DNA from: Thermoanaerobaculia bacterium
GTDB lineage: Bacteria > Acidobacteriota > Thermoanaerobaculia > Gp7-AA8
DNA: 51,152 bases
NCBI GenBank assembly: GCA_017883235.1
Contig: JADGNY010000036.1
Coordinates: 1 to 51,152 of the forward strand
Reading direction: 5' to 3'
Part shown: piece by piece, positions 7,621 through 15,788 of the stretch
Position numbering within the stretch: the first letter of the stretch is position 1
Layout: each line of letters starts with the position of its first letter
The notes under the pieces: model-generated
Told to the model about the DNA's origin: nothing
Seen by the model: only the letters and a program-made list of their open reading frames with translations
The model's database searches: none
Program-made: the position numbers and the translations under genes

Positions 7621-8223
7621 ATGTCCCCCCGTACGGAGCGCGATTTCGCGGAGCCTGGGCGCGAGCCGTCGCGGCGGCGCTTCATGATCGCCGGCGAGCA
7701 CGTCATCCTGCGCGCGTTCGAGCGCGACGATGCGGAGCGCTGCTATCGATGGATCAACGATCCGAACATCATCCGCACGCTGAAGACGCGCTATCCGATC
7801 GCATTCCAGAACGAGAGCGAATGGCTCGACAGGGCCATGCGCGCCAGCCATGACGAGCGCCACTTCGCCATCGAGCGGCGGGACGATCGGACCCACATCG
7901 GAAACGCCTCGATCCACGACATCGATTGGGTCTCGCAGACGGCGTGGTTCGGCCTCTTCATCGGTGAGCCTTCGGCGTGGAACCGCGGCTTCGGCGGCGA
8001 TTCCATCCGCACCCTGGCCCGCTTCGCCTTCGATGAGATGAACCTCGGCAAGCTGCGCATCAACGTCTTCGACTATAACGACCGTGCCAAGCACGTGCTG
8101 GAAGCGCTGGGATTCGTGCAGGAGGGCTGCCTGCGGCGCGACTTCTATCGCGAGGGGAGCTACCACGACATCGTGATCCTCTCGAAGTTCCGCGACGCCG
8201 CGCCGCGGCAGGGAGAATCATGA
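7621..8223 (+). CDS. GNAT acetyltransferase, RimJ/RimL-like
   Basis: The 200-residue protein has the GNAT fold of RimJ/RimL-type N-acetyltransferases: [19 protein letters not shown] at the start, [18 protein letters not shown] as the acetyl-CoA pyrophosphate loop (an R/QxxGxG/A variant), and the C-terminal [19 protein letters not shown], which is typical of these enzymes. The substrate (protein N terminus, amino sugar or small molecule) cannot be told. ATG 7621 is used; ATG 7684, just before the domain, is a reasonable alternative. Its stop overlaps the next start (ATGA). Confidence 0.88.
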   Translation: MSPRTERDFAEPGREPSRRRFMIAGEHVILRAFERDDAERCYRWINDPNIIRTLKTRYPIAFQNESEWLDRAMRASHDERHFAIERRDDRTHIGNASIHDIDWVSQTAWFGLFIGEPSAWNRGFGGDSIRTLARFAFDEMNLGKLRINVFDYNDRAKHVLEALGFVQEGCLRRDFYREGSYHDIVILSKFRDAAPRQGES

Positions 8224-8618
8224 GCGACCGAAAAATCCGGGTGTTGATCGCAAAACCAGGCCTCGACGGCCACGACCGCGGCGCGAAGATCATCGCCCGC
8301 GCCCTGCGCGACGCCGGGATGGAAGTGATCTACACCGGGCTGCGGCAGACGCCGGAGCAGATCGTGGCCGCGGCCGTCCAGGAGGATGTCGATGCCATCG
8401 GCCTCTCGATCCTCTCCGGCGCCCACAACGTCCTTTTTCCCGAGATCATGCGCCTGCTGAAAGACGAGAGCGCCGGCGACATCGTCGTCTTCGCCGGCGG
8501 AATCATCCCTGAGAAGGACATCCCGAAGATGAAGGCCATCGGAATCCGCGAGATCTTTCTTCCGGGAACCCCGACGGCAACCGCGGTCGAGGCCATCCGC
8601 CGTGCCGTGAACGTGTGA
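8220..8618 (+). CDS. Cobalamin-binding subunit of methylmalonyl-CoA mutase type
   Basis: The 132-residue protein is a stand-alone B12-binding domain. The DxHxxG signature is present (D16, H18, G21 in [10 protein letters not shown]), followed by the LSILSGAH and [10 protein letters not shown] loops that hold the nucleotide tail. It closely follows the C-terminal part of methylmalonyl-CoA mutase, which is a separate small subunit in some bacteria. The catalytic large subunit is not in this window. Coupling with the carboxyltransferase at 8704 suggests propionyl-CoA or branched-chain acyl-CoA metabolism. Confidence 0.88.
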   Translation: MSDRKIRVLIAKPGLDGHDRGAKIIARALRDAGMEVIYTGLRQTPEQIVAAAVQEDVDAIGLSILSGAHNVLFPEIMRLLKDESAGDIVVFAGGIIPEKDIPKMKAIGIREIFLPGTPTATAVEAIRRAVNV

Positions 8619-8703
8619 GCATTCACTCCCTGGGACGCTGAACCGCAGGGTTCGGCTGATGGTTGCAGCCGGCGCGGCCGGCATGTAGGCTGGCGCGCCG
8701 GCG

Positions 8704-10310
<1,607 letters not shown>

Positions 10311-10311
<1 letters not shown>

Positions 10312-10371
10312 TTGCGCGGTCTCGGGGTTGCGCGGTGCTGCGCGACCTCGTAACCTCGCCACTCCGAGACC
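10311..10371. repeat. GGTTGCGCGGTCTCGG-type dispersed repeat
   Basis: The spacer before the HAD gene carries GTTGCGCGGTCTCGGGGTTG followed by a partly complementary CGAGGT/ACTCCGAGACC end. The same word occurs as an inverted repeat at 38042-38138, so it belongs to another short dispersed family. Confidence 0.55.
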
Positions 10372-10980
10372 ATGTCCTCCACCTGGTTCCTCTTCGACCT
10401 CGGCAACACCGTCATCAAGCTCGCGTACGAGCGTGTGCTGGCGGCGGTCTGCGCCGATGCCTCCATCTCGCGGGACGAGCTTGTCGAGTTGCTCGAGCAG
10501 CCGGGGGCGTATCGGGATATGGAGCGGGGGGCGGTTTCGTTTTACGAGTTCTACGAGTTTCTCTGCGACCACGCCGGCTACAGGGGCTCGATCCGCGAGT
10601 TTCACCGTGTCTGGTCCGACTTCTTCGACGGTGTCATGCCGGGTATCGAGGATCTGCTCGATCGCGTCCGGGCGCGATATCGGGTCGCCTTCCTCTCGAA
10701 CTCGAACGAGATCCACGCCGAGGTCATCCCGACACTGTTCGCGGGCCTGTTTCACAAGGATGAGCCGCTCATCTTCTCGCACCGTATCAAGAGCGCGAAG
10801 CCGGATCCCGATATCTTCCGCAGCGCGCTGGAAACGATCGGTACGACGCCCCAGCAGACGGTCTTCATCGACGACCTGCTGGAGAACGTCCTGGCCGCCC
10901 GTGCCATCGGCATGCGCGCGTTCCAGTTCACCGACGCGCGGACGTTGACGAAGGAATTGGAGGCCGAAGGGCTGGTATAG
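10372..10980 (+). CDS. HAD-superfamily hydrolase
   Basis: The 202-residue product has the HAD motifs: I FLFDLGNTVIKL, II FLSNSNE, III the Lys in IKSAKPDPDIF, and IV FIDDLLENV. The helical cap between motifs I and II identifies subfamily IA. Motif I reads DLGNT rather than the usual DxDxT; the second Asp is replaced by Gly, as in YihX/alpha-D-glucose-1-phosphatase-like members, so phosphatase activity is still likely. The substrate is unknown. ATG 10372 follows the short repeat directly. Confidence 0.85.
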   Translation: MSSTWFLFDLGNTVIKLAYERVLAAVCADASISRDELVELLEQPGAYRDMERGAVSFYEFYEFLCDHAGYRGSIREFHRVWSDFFDGVMPGIEDLLDRVRARYRVAFLSNSNEIHAEVIPTLFAGLFHKDEPLIFSHRIKSAKPDPDIFRSALETIGTTPQQTVFIDDLLENVLAARAIGMRAFQFTDARTLTKELEAEGLV

Positions 10981-11021
10981 ACATTTCTCACGCGAAGGCG
11001 CGAAGCCGCGAAGAGCGTGAA

Positions 11022-12032
11022 CTACAACCCGTTGGCCACGCTGCGCGTCAGTCGATCGTTGCCGTACCACTGGCGATGGAACTGGAGCAGGGCGTCGCGG
11101 TCGGAGGTGGCGGGGGGCGTGGGCAGCGATCCTTCGCGGTGGAAGAGGCGGGGGACCGTGTAGAGCACGTAATCGAAGTTCCGCTTCGTGTACTCCTCGC
11201 CGATCTTGTGGAACGAGGCTCCGTCGATCGAGAACTTCGTCGTGCCGCGATACGACAGCTCCACGCGTTTGTAGCGCTTGTCGCGCAGCTTCTTGGCAAA
11301 CTCCAGGAACGCCGTGTGGACGTCGATCGGCGTCTGGCGCACGCCGATGCTGCGGAGGTCGTAGACCACCACGCCCGGTACCACGTAGTACTGGTAGTGC
11401 GCCGAGACCGCCATCCCGTTGAACGCGGCATTCTCGCGCAACACATCGTTGACCGGCTGCTGCAGGAGTACGGCGTTCGCGGAATAGCCGATGATCGCGG
11501 CGATGAGCGGCGTTCCGATGAAAACGATCTTCCTCTTCGGCATGCTGGGGATCGAAATCGCCACCCGCTCCAGTTTGGTCTGTTGCCGGATGCGCTGCCA
11601 GAGCGAGAGACGCTTGCGGGGGTTGCGTTTGGATGGCGGAGGCTCGACCGGGATCGCGTAGTAGAGGATCGAGAGAAGCAGGCCCGCGCCGATGGAGACC
11701 AAGCCGACGGGGCGGAACACCAGCAGCGCGCCTAGGCCGAAGATGTAGGCCACCCAACTGGCGTGGTTGATCCGGGAGCGGGTACGCTGCGCACGCTCGC
11801 GGTAGAAATCGTCGTTCACGATCTCCGAGCATTGCCGGCAGCGGATTGCGTTTAGCGGGATCTCGCTGCCGCAGAACTTGCACGGCGCCATCTGGTCGGC
11901 CGCGCGGCGCTTCTTCGTCGACAGATCCTCCGAGCGGCGGTGGGGGGCGAGATTCAGCAGCAGCAGCCCGCAATTCGAACAGGCTGCCGCGTTGGCTTCG
12001 TACGGGGTGTTGCACTCAGGGCAGCGCATCAT
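11022..12032 (-). CDS. Zinc-ribbon membrane protein
   Basis: The 336-residue protein starts at ATG 12032 (or 12029); longer reading would overlap the cold-shock promoter region. Two N-terminal zinc ribbons are visible: CPECNTPYEANAAACSNCG and CKFCGSEIPLNAIRCRQC. Two membrane segments follow near residues 115-150 (VAYIFGLGALLVF; LVSIGAGLLLSILYY), and another near 190-210 (IVFIGTPLIAAIIGYSANAVLL). The C-terminal half is a soluble domain of unknown function. It is convergent with the HAD gene. No enzyme motif was recognised. Confidence 0.7.
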   Translation of the reverse strand: MMRCPECNTPYEANAAACSNCGLLLLNLAPHRRSEDLSTKKRRAADQMAPCKFCGSEIPLNAIRCRQCSEIVNDDFYRERAQRTRSRINHASWVAYIFGLGALLVFRPVGLVSIGAGLLLSILYYAIPVEPPPSKRNPRKRLSLWQRIRQQTKLERVAISIPSMPKRKIVFIGTPLIAAIIGYSANAVLLQQPVNDVLRENAAFNGMAVSAHYQYYVVPGVVVYDLRSIGVRQTPIDVHTAFLEFAKKLRDKRYKRVELSYRGTTKFSIDGASFHKIGEEYTKRNFDYVLYTVPRLFHREGSLPTPPATSDRDALLQFHRQWYGNDRLTRSVANGL

Positions 12033-12160
12033 GATCAATAACTGCAAACGTGTCGCCAGGATGCCACTTTCCATATTGCCGCGGTCACCGGAATAGGCTG
12101 CTACCTCACCCGGTTGGCCTGTGCATCCGTGATTTGCCGAGTTGAGACGAAGAACACCGT

Positions 12161-12198
12161 TTTGAATCTCCGAAGGCAGCACAGAAAGGAGATTCAAA
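12161..12198 (+). promoter_or_regulatory. SD-sequestering hairpin in the cold-shock leader
   Basis: TTTGAATCTCC at 12161-12171 is a perfect 11 bp complement of GGAGATTCAAA at 12188-12198, separated by 16 bases. The right arm contains the GGAG of the Shine-Dalgarno (AAAGGAG, 12185-12191) and ends one base before the ATG at 12200. In mRNA this stem would hide the ribosome site. It is inferred to be a cis-acting translational control element for the cold-shock gene; temperature response or autoregulation by the Csp are both possible. Confidence 0.7.
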
Positions 12199-12199
12199 G

Positions 12200-12403
12200 A
12201 TGAGAACACAAGGTAACGTCAAGTGGTTCAACGACGCCAAGGGCTTCGGTTTCATCACCAGCGAGAACGGTGACGACGTATTCGTCCACTTCTCGGCAAT
12301 CCAGGGCGCCGGCTTCCGGTCGCTTCCCGAAGGTGCCGCGGTCGAGTTCGATATCGTCAAAGGACCGAAAGGTCTGCAGGCGGCCAACGTAGTCGCCGTC
12401 TAA
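12200..12403 (+). CDS. Cold-shock protein (CspA family)
   Basis: The 67-residue protein is a single cold-shock domain. RNP1 (KGFGFIT) and RNP2 (DVFVHFSAI) are intact, and the length matches the family. It binds single-stranded RNA/DNA and melts RNA structure. The gene has a strong AAAGGAG ribosome site that is paired in the leader hairpin described at 12161-12198, and a good terminator at 12426-12452, so it is a monocistronic unit. The family is certain; whether it is cold-induced is not. Confidence 0.95.
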   Translation: MRTQGNVKWFNDAKGFGFITSENGDDVFVHFSAIQGAGFRSLPEGAAVEFDIVKGPKGLQAANVVAV

Positions 12404-12425
12404 GTAGCCGATCTTGCGATCGATG

Positions 12426-12452
12426 AAAGGGCAGGAGCGATCCTGCCCTTTT
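12426..12452 (+). terminator. Rho-independent terminator of the cold-shock gene
   Basis: AAAGGGCAGGA (12426-12436) and TCCTGCCCTTT (12441-12451) form an 11 bp stem closed by a GCGA tetraloop of GNRA type. The right arm ends in a T-run. It lies 23 bases after the csp stop codon. Confidence 0.85.
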
Positions 12453-12468
12453 CGTTGTGTGGAGGTTT

Positions 12469-12639
12469 ATGGGAAGGCCACAAGTATCCGTCGTCAAACG
12501 CCAGCGCGAGCAAGCCAAGCGCGAGCGTCAGCAGTTGAAAGCCGAAAAGCGTGCTCAGCGGAAGAATGCGGAGCCGGGAGAGCCGGGCTCCGACATCGAT
12601 CTCGCCGATCTCGTCGTCGAAGGCACCGAGATTCCGTAA
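12469..12639 (+). CDS. Small basic hypothetical protein
   Basis: The 56-residue product begins MGRPQVSVVKRQREQ and consists of a highly charged helix (RERQQLKAEKRAQRKN) followed by an acidic tail (GSDIDLADLVVEGTEIP). GGAGG precedes the ATG at 12469 at only three bases; a GTG at 12457 is an alternative. Small proteins of this layout occur next to cold-shock genes in several phyla, but no function is known to me. An RNA- or ribosome-associated role is a guess from its charge. Confidence 0.6.
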   Translation: MGRPQVSVVKRQREQAKRERQQLKAEKRAQRKNAEPGEPGSDIDLADLVVEGTEIP

Positions 12640-12735
12640 CGATGCGGGCGGCGACTAATGCCGGCACGGCCGGCAGCGTTGGTTGCCCAAGGCTCCGCCA
12701 GCAGTAGCGCAACAACGTTTCTACCGCGCAGGCTC

Positions 12736-13671
12736 TTAATGCCGGCGCCCGAATCTACGCTCGATATTGAAGCCGAGATGAAGGTCGCTCTTGTTCAGTG
12801 GTGAGCCCTGATACGTCGACGTCACGTACTGGTCGACTTGTGTGGCGTTGCTGTTCGTTAGCAGGATCTCGAAGTAGTGCCCGCCGATGGCGCGCTTGAA
12901 TCCCAGCGCCCAGCCAAAATCCCCCCCCTTCGCCGACGACGGCAGGTCGCGGTTCTTCGGGATGAGCTCTGCCACCACGCTCAGCCCGGGCCGGATGATC
13001 ACCGCCGCGCCTACCGGCACATTCGCCGCGTGCTTGAACAGCGCCGTGGATGCGTTTCCGCTGACCGCGCGGCCGGCATTCGTTGCGTAGGTAGGGATCA
13101 GGAAGATCTCGGCGCGGCCGCCGAACTGCCGCGAGATGATCGCCTGCGCGAAGAACGACGTCCGGTCGATGATGCCGCGCTCCGTCCGCCAATCCATCCC
13201 CCCGCGCACCGCCAGCGAGAACGGGATCGCCGGCGCCTGCTGCACCACCACGTACTTGAGCGACGACTCGATGTCGTCGTTGACATTACTGCGCATGAAC
13301 GTCGCCTGCAGGTCGCGCGTGATCACGTACGAGAAGCCGATGCCGACGTCGGCATTGCTGTCCAGCCCATACAGCGAGTGCACCCGGTCGCTGAAGCTTC
13401 CTTGATCGATGGACTGGTTGAATCGATGGGTGAACTTCACCTCCCACGTCCCCTCGGTCGGGATATGCGACGTCGGAAGCGACAGCAGCGCATCGCCGAG
13501 CGGCACGGGACGGGAGGGGGTGTACGGGTTGGGCGCGGGCGCTTGCTCCTGTGCTGAAAGGCAGAAGGCAGAAAGCATCAGAAGGCAGAAGGCAGAAAGC
13601 AGAAGGCAGAAGGAGGCGGTTGCGCGGCCGCCGCATCTTTGTCGTCGATCCCGTGCTGTCTTGTGTTCCAT
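12736..13671 (-). CDS. DUF5777-type beta-barrel protein
   Basis: The 311-residue product has a signal peptide and then a body rich in alternating hydrophobic and polar strands: FTHRFNQ, LYGLDSNADVGIGFSYVITRDLQATFMRS, YVVVQQ, and a terminal HLGFNIERRFGR strand ending in an aromatic-type outer-membrane signature. This fits the DUF5777 family of presumed outer-membrane barrels. The signal peptide is encoded by the AGAAGGC repeat (13553-13612). The ATG at 13671 is chosen because longer starts overlap the upstream gene. It follows the lipoprotein gene at 13712 in the same orientation, as these genes commonly do. Confidence 0.7.
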   Translation of the reverse strand: MEHKTARDRRQRCGGRATASFCLLLSAFCLLMLSAFCLSAQEQAPAPNPYTPSRPVPLGDALLSLPTSHIPTEGTWEVKFTHRFNQSIDQGSFSDRVHSLYGLDSNADVGIGFSYVITRDLQATFMRSNVNDDIESSLKYVVVQQAPAIPFSLAVRGGMDWRTERGIIDRTSFFAQAIISRQFGGRAEIFLIPTYATNAGRAVSGNASTALFKHAANVPVGAAVIIRPGLSVVAELIPKNRDLPSSAKGGDFGWALGFKRAIGGHYFEILLTNSNATQVDQYVTSTYQGSPLNKSDLHLGFNIERRFGRRH

Positions 13672-13712
13672 CGTCCCCACTTCTGCTTTCTGCTTTCTGC
13701 TTTCTGCCTTCT
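13553..13712. repeat. Paired GCAGAAGGCAGAAAGC simple repeats in inverted orientation
   Basis: A run of GCAGAAGGCAGAAAGC-type 7 bp units at 13553-13612 is matched by the complementary TTCTGCTTTCTGCTTTCTGC run at 13680-13712. The 60-70 bp between them encodes the n-region of the DUF5777-type protein. An analogous but different simple repeat, CCAGAAACCAGAAAC, occurs as an inverted pair at 33465-33588. Confidence 0.8.
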
Positions 13713-14137
13713 TAATCATTCGGAGCACCTCGGCGGATCCAATCGCGCACGAGCTTGATCTGCGCGACGGTAAGATACGGGCCACCCTGCGGCATTTGAA
13801 CGCCGGTGATTCCGGCGCCGGTGATCTTGCGGTAGAGGTATGAATTCGTCGGATCGCTCGGCGTTACACGCATGAGATTGGGAGTCTCGATGCTGGCCAC
13901 GCCGACCGTCATGGCGTAGGCCCGGCCGGGCGAGAGGATCATGCTCTCCTGCCGCCCCAGCGGATCGTGGCATCCGAGCTGGGCGCATGTCGGCGTGAAG
14001 ATCTCGGTCTGCACGCGGGTGAACGTAGCCGTCGGATCGACCGGATCGCCCCCTCCGACCCCCGGTGCGGTCGGCTCCTTCAGCCGGCCGCATGCGATGA
14101 AAAGGAGAAGTGTGAACGGGATGAGTTTACGGAGCAT
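13712..14137 (-). CDS. Haem-binding-like lipoprotein
   Basis: From ATG 14137 the product is 141 residues with the lipobox LLFIAC. The mature part contains FTPTCAQLGCHD, in which the cysteines are spaced CxxxxCH instead of the usual CxxCH, and the C-terminal VQMPQGGPYLTVAQIKLVRDWIRRGAP, which is the classic distal Met region (MP...) and final helix of cytochrome c-type domains of the planctomycete-type group. Haem attachment to a CX4CH motif is known in some c-type cytochromes but cannot be assumed. It probably forms an operon with the DUF5777-type gene just downstream. Confidence 0.7.
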   Translation of the reverse strand: MLRKLIPFTLLLFIACGRLKEPTAPGVGGGDPVDPTATFTRVQTEIFTPTCAQLGCHDPLGRQESMILSPGRAYAMTVGVASIETPNLMRVTPSDPTNSYLYRKITGAGITGVQMPQGGPYLTVAQIKLVRDWIRRGAPND

Positions 14138-14222
14138 GCGCTGCGAAGCGTAGCCGCGCACGCCGATCAATCGCAAGTCTCAAGTTTGAAAACTTCAGTT
14201 GCCGGGAGTTGCTGCCGCAGTC

Positions 14223-14350
14223 CATCCTGACGGCGAGCGCAAGCGAGCCTGTCAGGATCTCCGGTGGAATCGCGATGGCTCTGCTGGAACCGGCTGCCAC
14301 GCGGTCTCACCAGAGATCCTGACAGGCTCGCTGCGCTCGCCGTCAGGATG
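14223..14350. repeat. Near-perfect 38 bp inverted repeat
   Basis: The arm at 14223-14261 (CATCCTGACGGCGAGCGC and onward) and the arm at 14313-14350 are complementary with one single-base indel, around a 51-base centre. Each arm contains its own AGGCTCGC/GTCAGGA palindromes. It lies between the lipoprotein gene start and the diiron oxygenase stop; it is a dispersed palindromic repeat and may act as a transcription barrier. Confidence 0.8.
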
Positions 14351-14357
14351 AACCCCC

Positions 14358-15614
14358 TCACCACCCGTAACTCCGCCCCGGCTGCGGCGCCTCGCGGCCC
14401 AGAAGCGCTTCGCGATACTTGCCGAACTCGCGGCCGGCGGTGTAGTAGTCGGGCAGCGTCGTCTTCAGGTAATCGACGTACTTCTCGCCGCTTACCGGCT
14501 TCCCGTTCTCCATGATCATGGCGCCGTTCACGTCGTACGGCATGAAGGCGATCTCCTCCATCCCGCGGGAGCGGAAGAACTTCACGTCGGGAGCGAAGAG
14601 CAGATCCTTCGGTTCCACGCCGCTGACGGTCTCGTGCGTGTCTTGCACTTCCCTGACGATCGTGCGCGCCTCGGGGGCAGGCGTGCCCTTCACCTTCGTC
14701 TGGACCACGGCGATGTTCACCAGCTCCAGAACCTCGCGCACCTCGTTGTAGTACTCGCTCTGCGCTGTGCCGTTGTTGCGGTCCTTGAAGCCGAAGGCGA
14801 TGGCCGTATCGCCGCCGCGCTCGTTGCCGAACATCTCCACGCCGCGGGGTATCCAGACGTTGAGCACTTTCTGGATTTCTTCGATCGAGTAGCGGCCCGT
14901 GTCGTTGTGCGCCGCCACGGCCAGGTCGCGGAGGAAGCCGCGGCCGCTGCCGATGTGGAAGCCTTCCTCCGAGAGCATCGGACCCATCGACCGCGCCATC
15001 GGCGCGTACGAAAAGACCTTCTGCATTTCGAGCTGATACTTCCCGACCAGATCGATCACCGTGGCGAAGACCACGTTGTCGATGAAGTTCACGAAGGGGA
15101 TGTTGAAGGCATCGAGCACGTGGTTGCCCAGCTCCATCGCCAGCAACTCATCGATCGTCTCCTGGGCCACGTCGGGATGCCCCGGCTTCTTCCAGCTCTT
15201 GTCGTGGTCGAAGACCCAGAACATCTGATACCCGTGCCGCAGCTCCTCGGCCATGATGCGGAGCACGGCCAGCTTCATCTGATCGTTCGGCGCTTCCTCC
15301 AGCGTGAGGCGATGCTGCTGGATCGATCCGAGCTCGGTCGACGCCTGAGCCCGGACGATGTCGCGCGCCGTGTAGAACATGTTGCCCACCATGTCGCCGG
15401 CCTGTTCGAAGCGCGGCTGGCCGGTCATGCGGCCGTAGGTGATGTTCTCCGAGGCCAGCTTGCCGACCTTGGCGAAGAGCTGGAACGGCGTCTGGTTGTA
15501 ATACTTCGACCAGTTCGTCTGCAGGAATTCGAGCTCGGGGAAGTTCTTCTTCTGCCACGCCACCAGGGCATCGTGATGCTTGGGCGTGATGGTTTCCGTC
15601 GTATAGGCTGCCAA
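14358..15614 (-). CDS. Diiron oxygenase of the PaaA/PaaC-BoxB family
   Basis: The 418-residue protein is a ferritin-like diiron monooxygenase/epoxidase subunit. Two ExxH iron-binding pairs are visible, in MAEELRHGYQMF and LSEEGFHIGSG, embedded in long helices. The size is intermediate between PaaA and BoxB (benzoyl-CoA epoxidase). Such enzymes insert oxygen into aromatic CoA thioesters. No PaaB/C/D/E or BoxA partner lies in the window, so the electron donor and substrate are unknown. The start is TTG at 15614, supported by the AGGAGG described at 15619-15624. Confidence 0.8.
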   Translation of the reverse strand: MAAYTTETITPKHHDALVAWQKKNFPELEFLQTNWSKYYNQTPFQLFAKVGKLASENITYGRMTGQPRFEQAGDMVGNMFYTARDIVRAQASTELGSIQQHRLTLEEAPNDQMKLAVLRIMAEELRHGYQMFWVFDHDKSWKKPGHPDVAQETIDELLAMELGNHVLDAFNIPFVNFIDNVVFATVIDLVGKYQLEMQKVFSYAPMARSMGPMLSEEGFHIGSGRGFLRDLAVAAHNDTGRYSIEEIQKVLNVWIPRGVEMFGNERGGDTAIAFGFKDRNNGTAQSEYYNEVREVLELVNIAVVQTKVKGTPAPEARTIVREVQDTHETVSGVEPKDLLFAPDVKFFRSRGMEEIAFMPYDVNGAMIMENGKPVSGEKYVDYLKTTLPDYYTAGREFGKYREALLGREAPQPGRSYGW

Positions 15615-15618
15615 GGAT

Positions 15619-15624
15619 CCTCCT
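15619..15624 (-). promoter_or_regulatory. Shine-Dalgarno selecting a TTG start
   Basis: The minus strand reads AGGAGG four bases before TTG at 15614. There is no in-frame ATG closer to the conserved N terminus (AAYTTETITPKHHDAL), so the ribosome site supports a non-ATG start for the diiron oxygenase. Confidence 0.65.
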
Positions 15625-15788
15625 GAGAGAAACTACCGGTGCGGTCGACGGCCTGAACGCCCGTGGACGCGGCAACATTCTCGCCGGATCGGTGCGATAA
15701 TCCGGCAGCGCGGCGGATTGTAAGCGGTTCCATCGCCGCGTGGAAGATCGATGGGAACCCCCCGGTTGCTGGCAACGCCGACACTTCA

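Noticed and set aside
10372-10980. Inactive HAD enzyme because DxDxT is DLGNT
   Set aside because: A Gly at the second position is normal in some phosphatase-active HAD groups, so inactivity is not supported.
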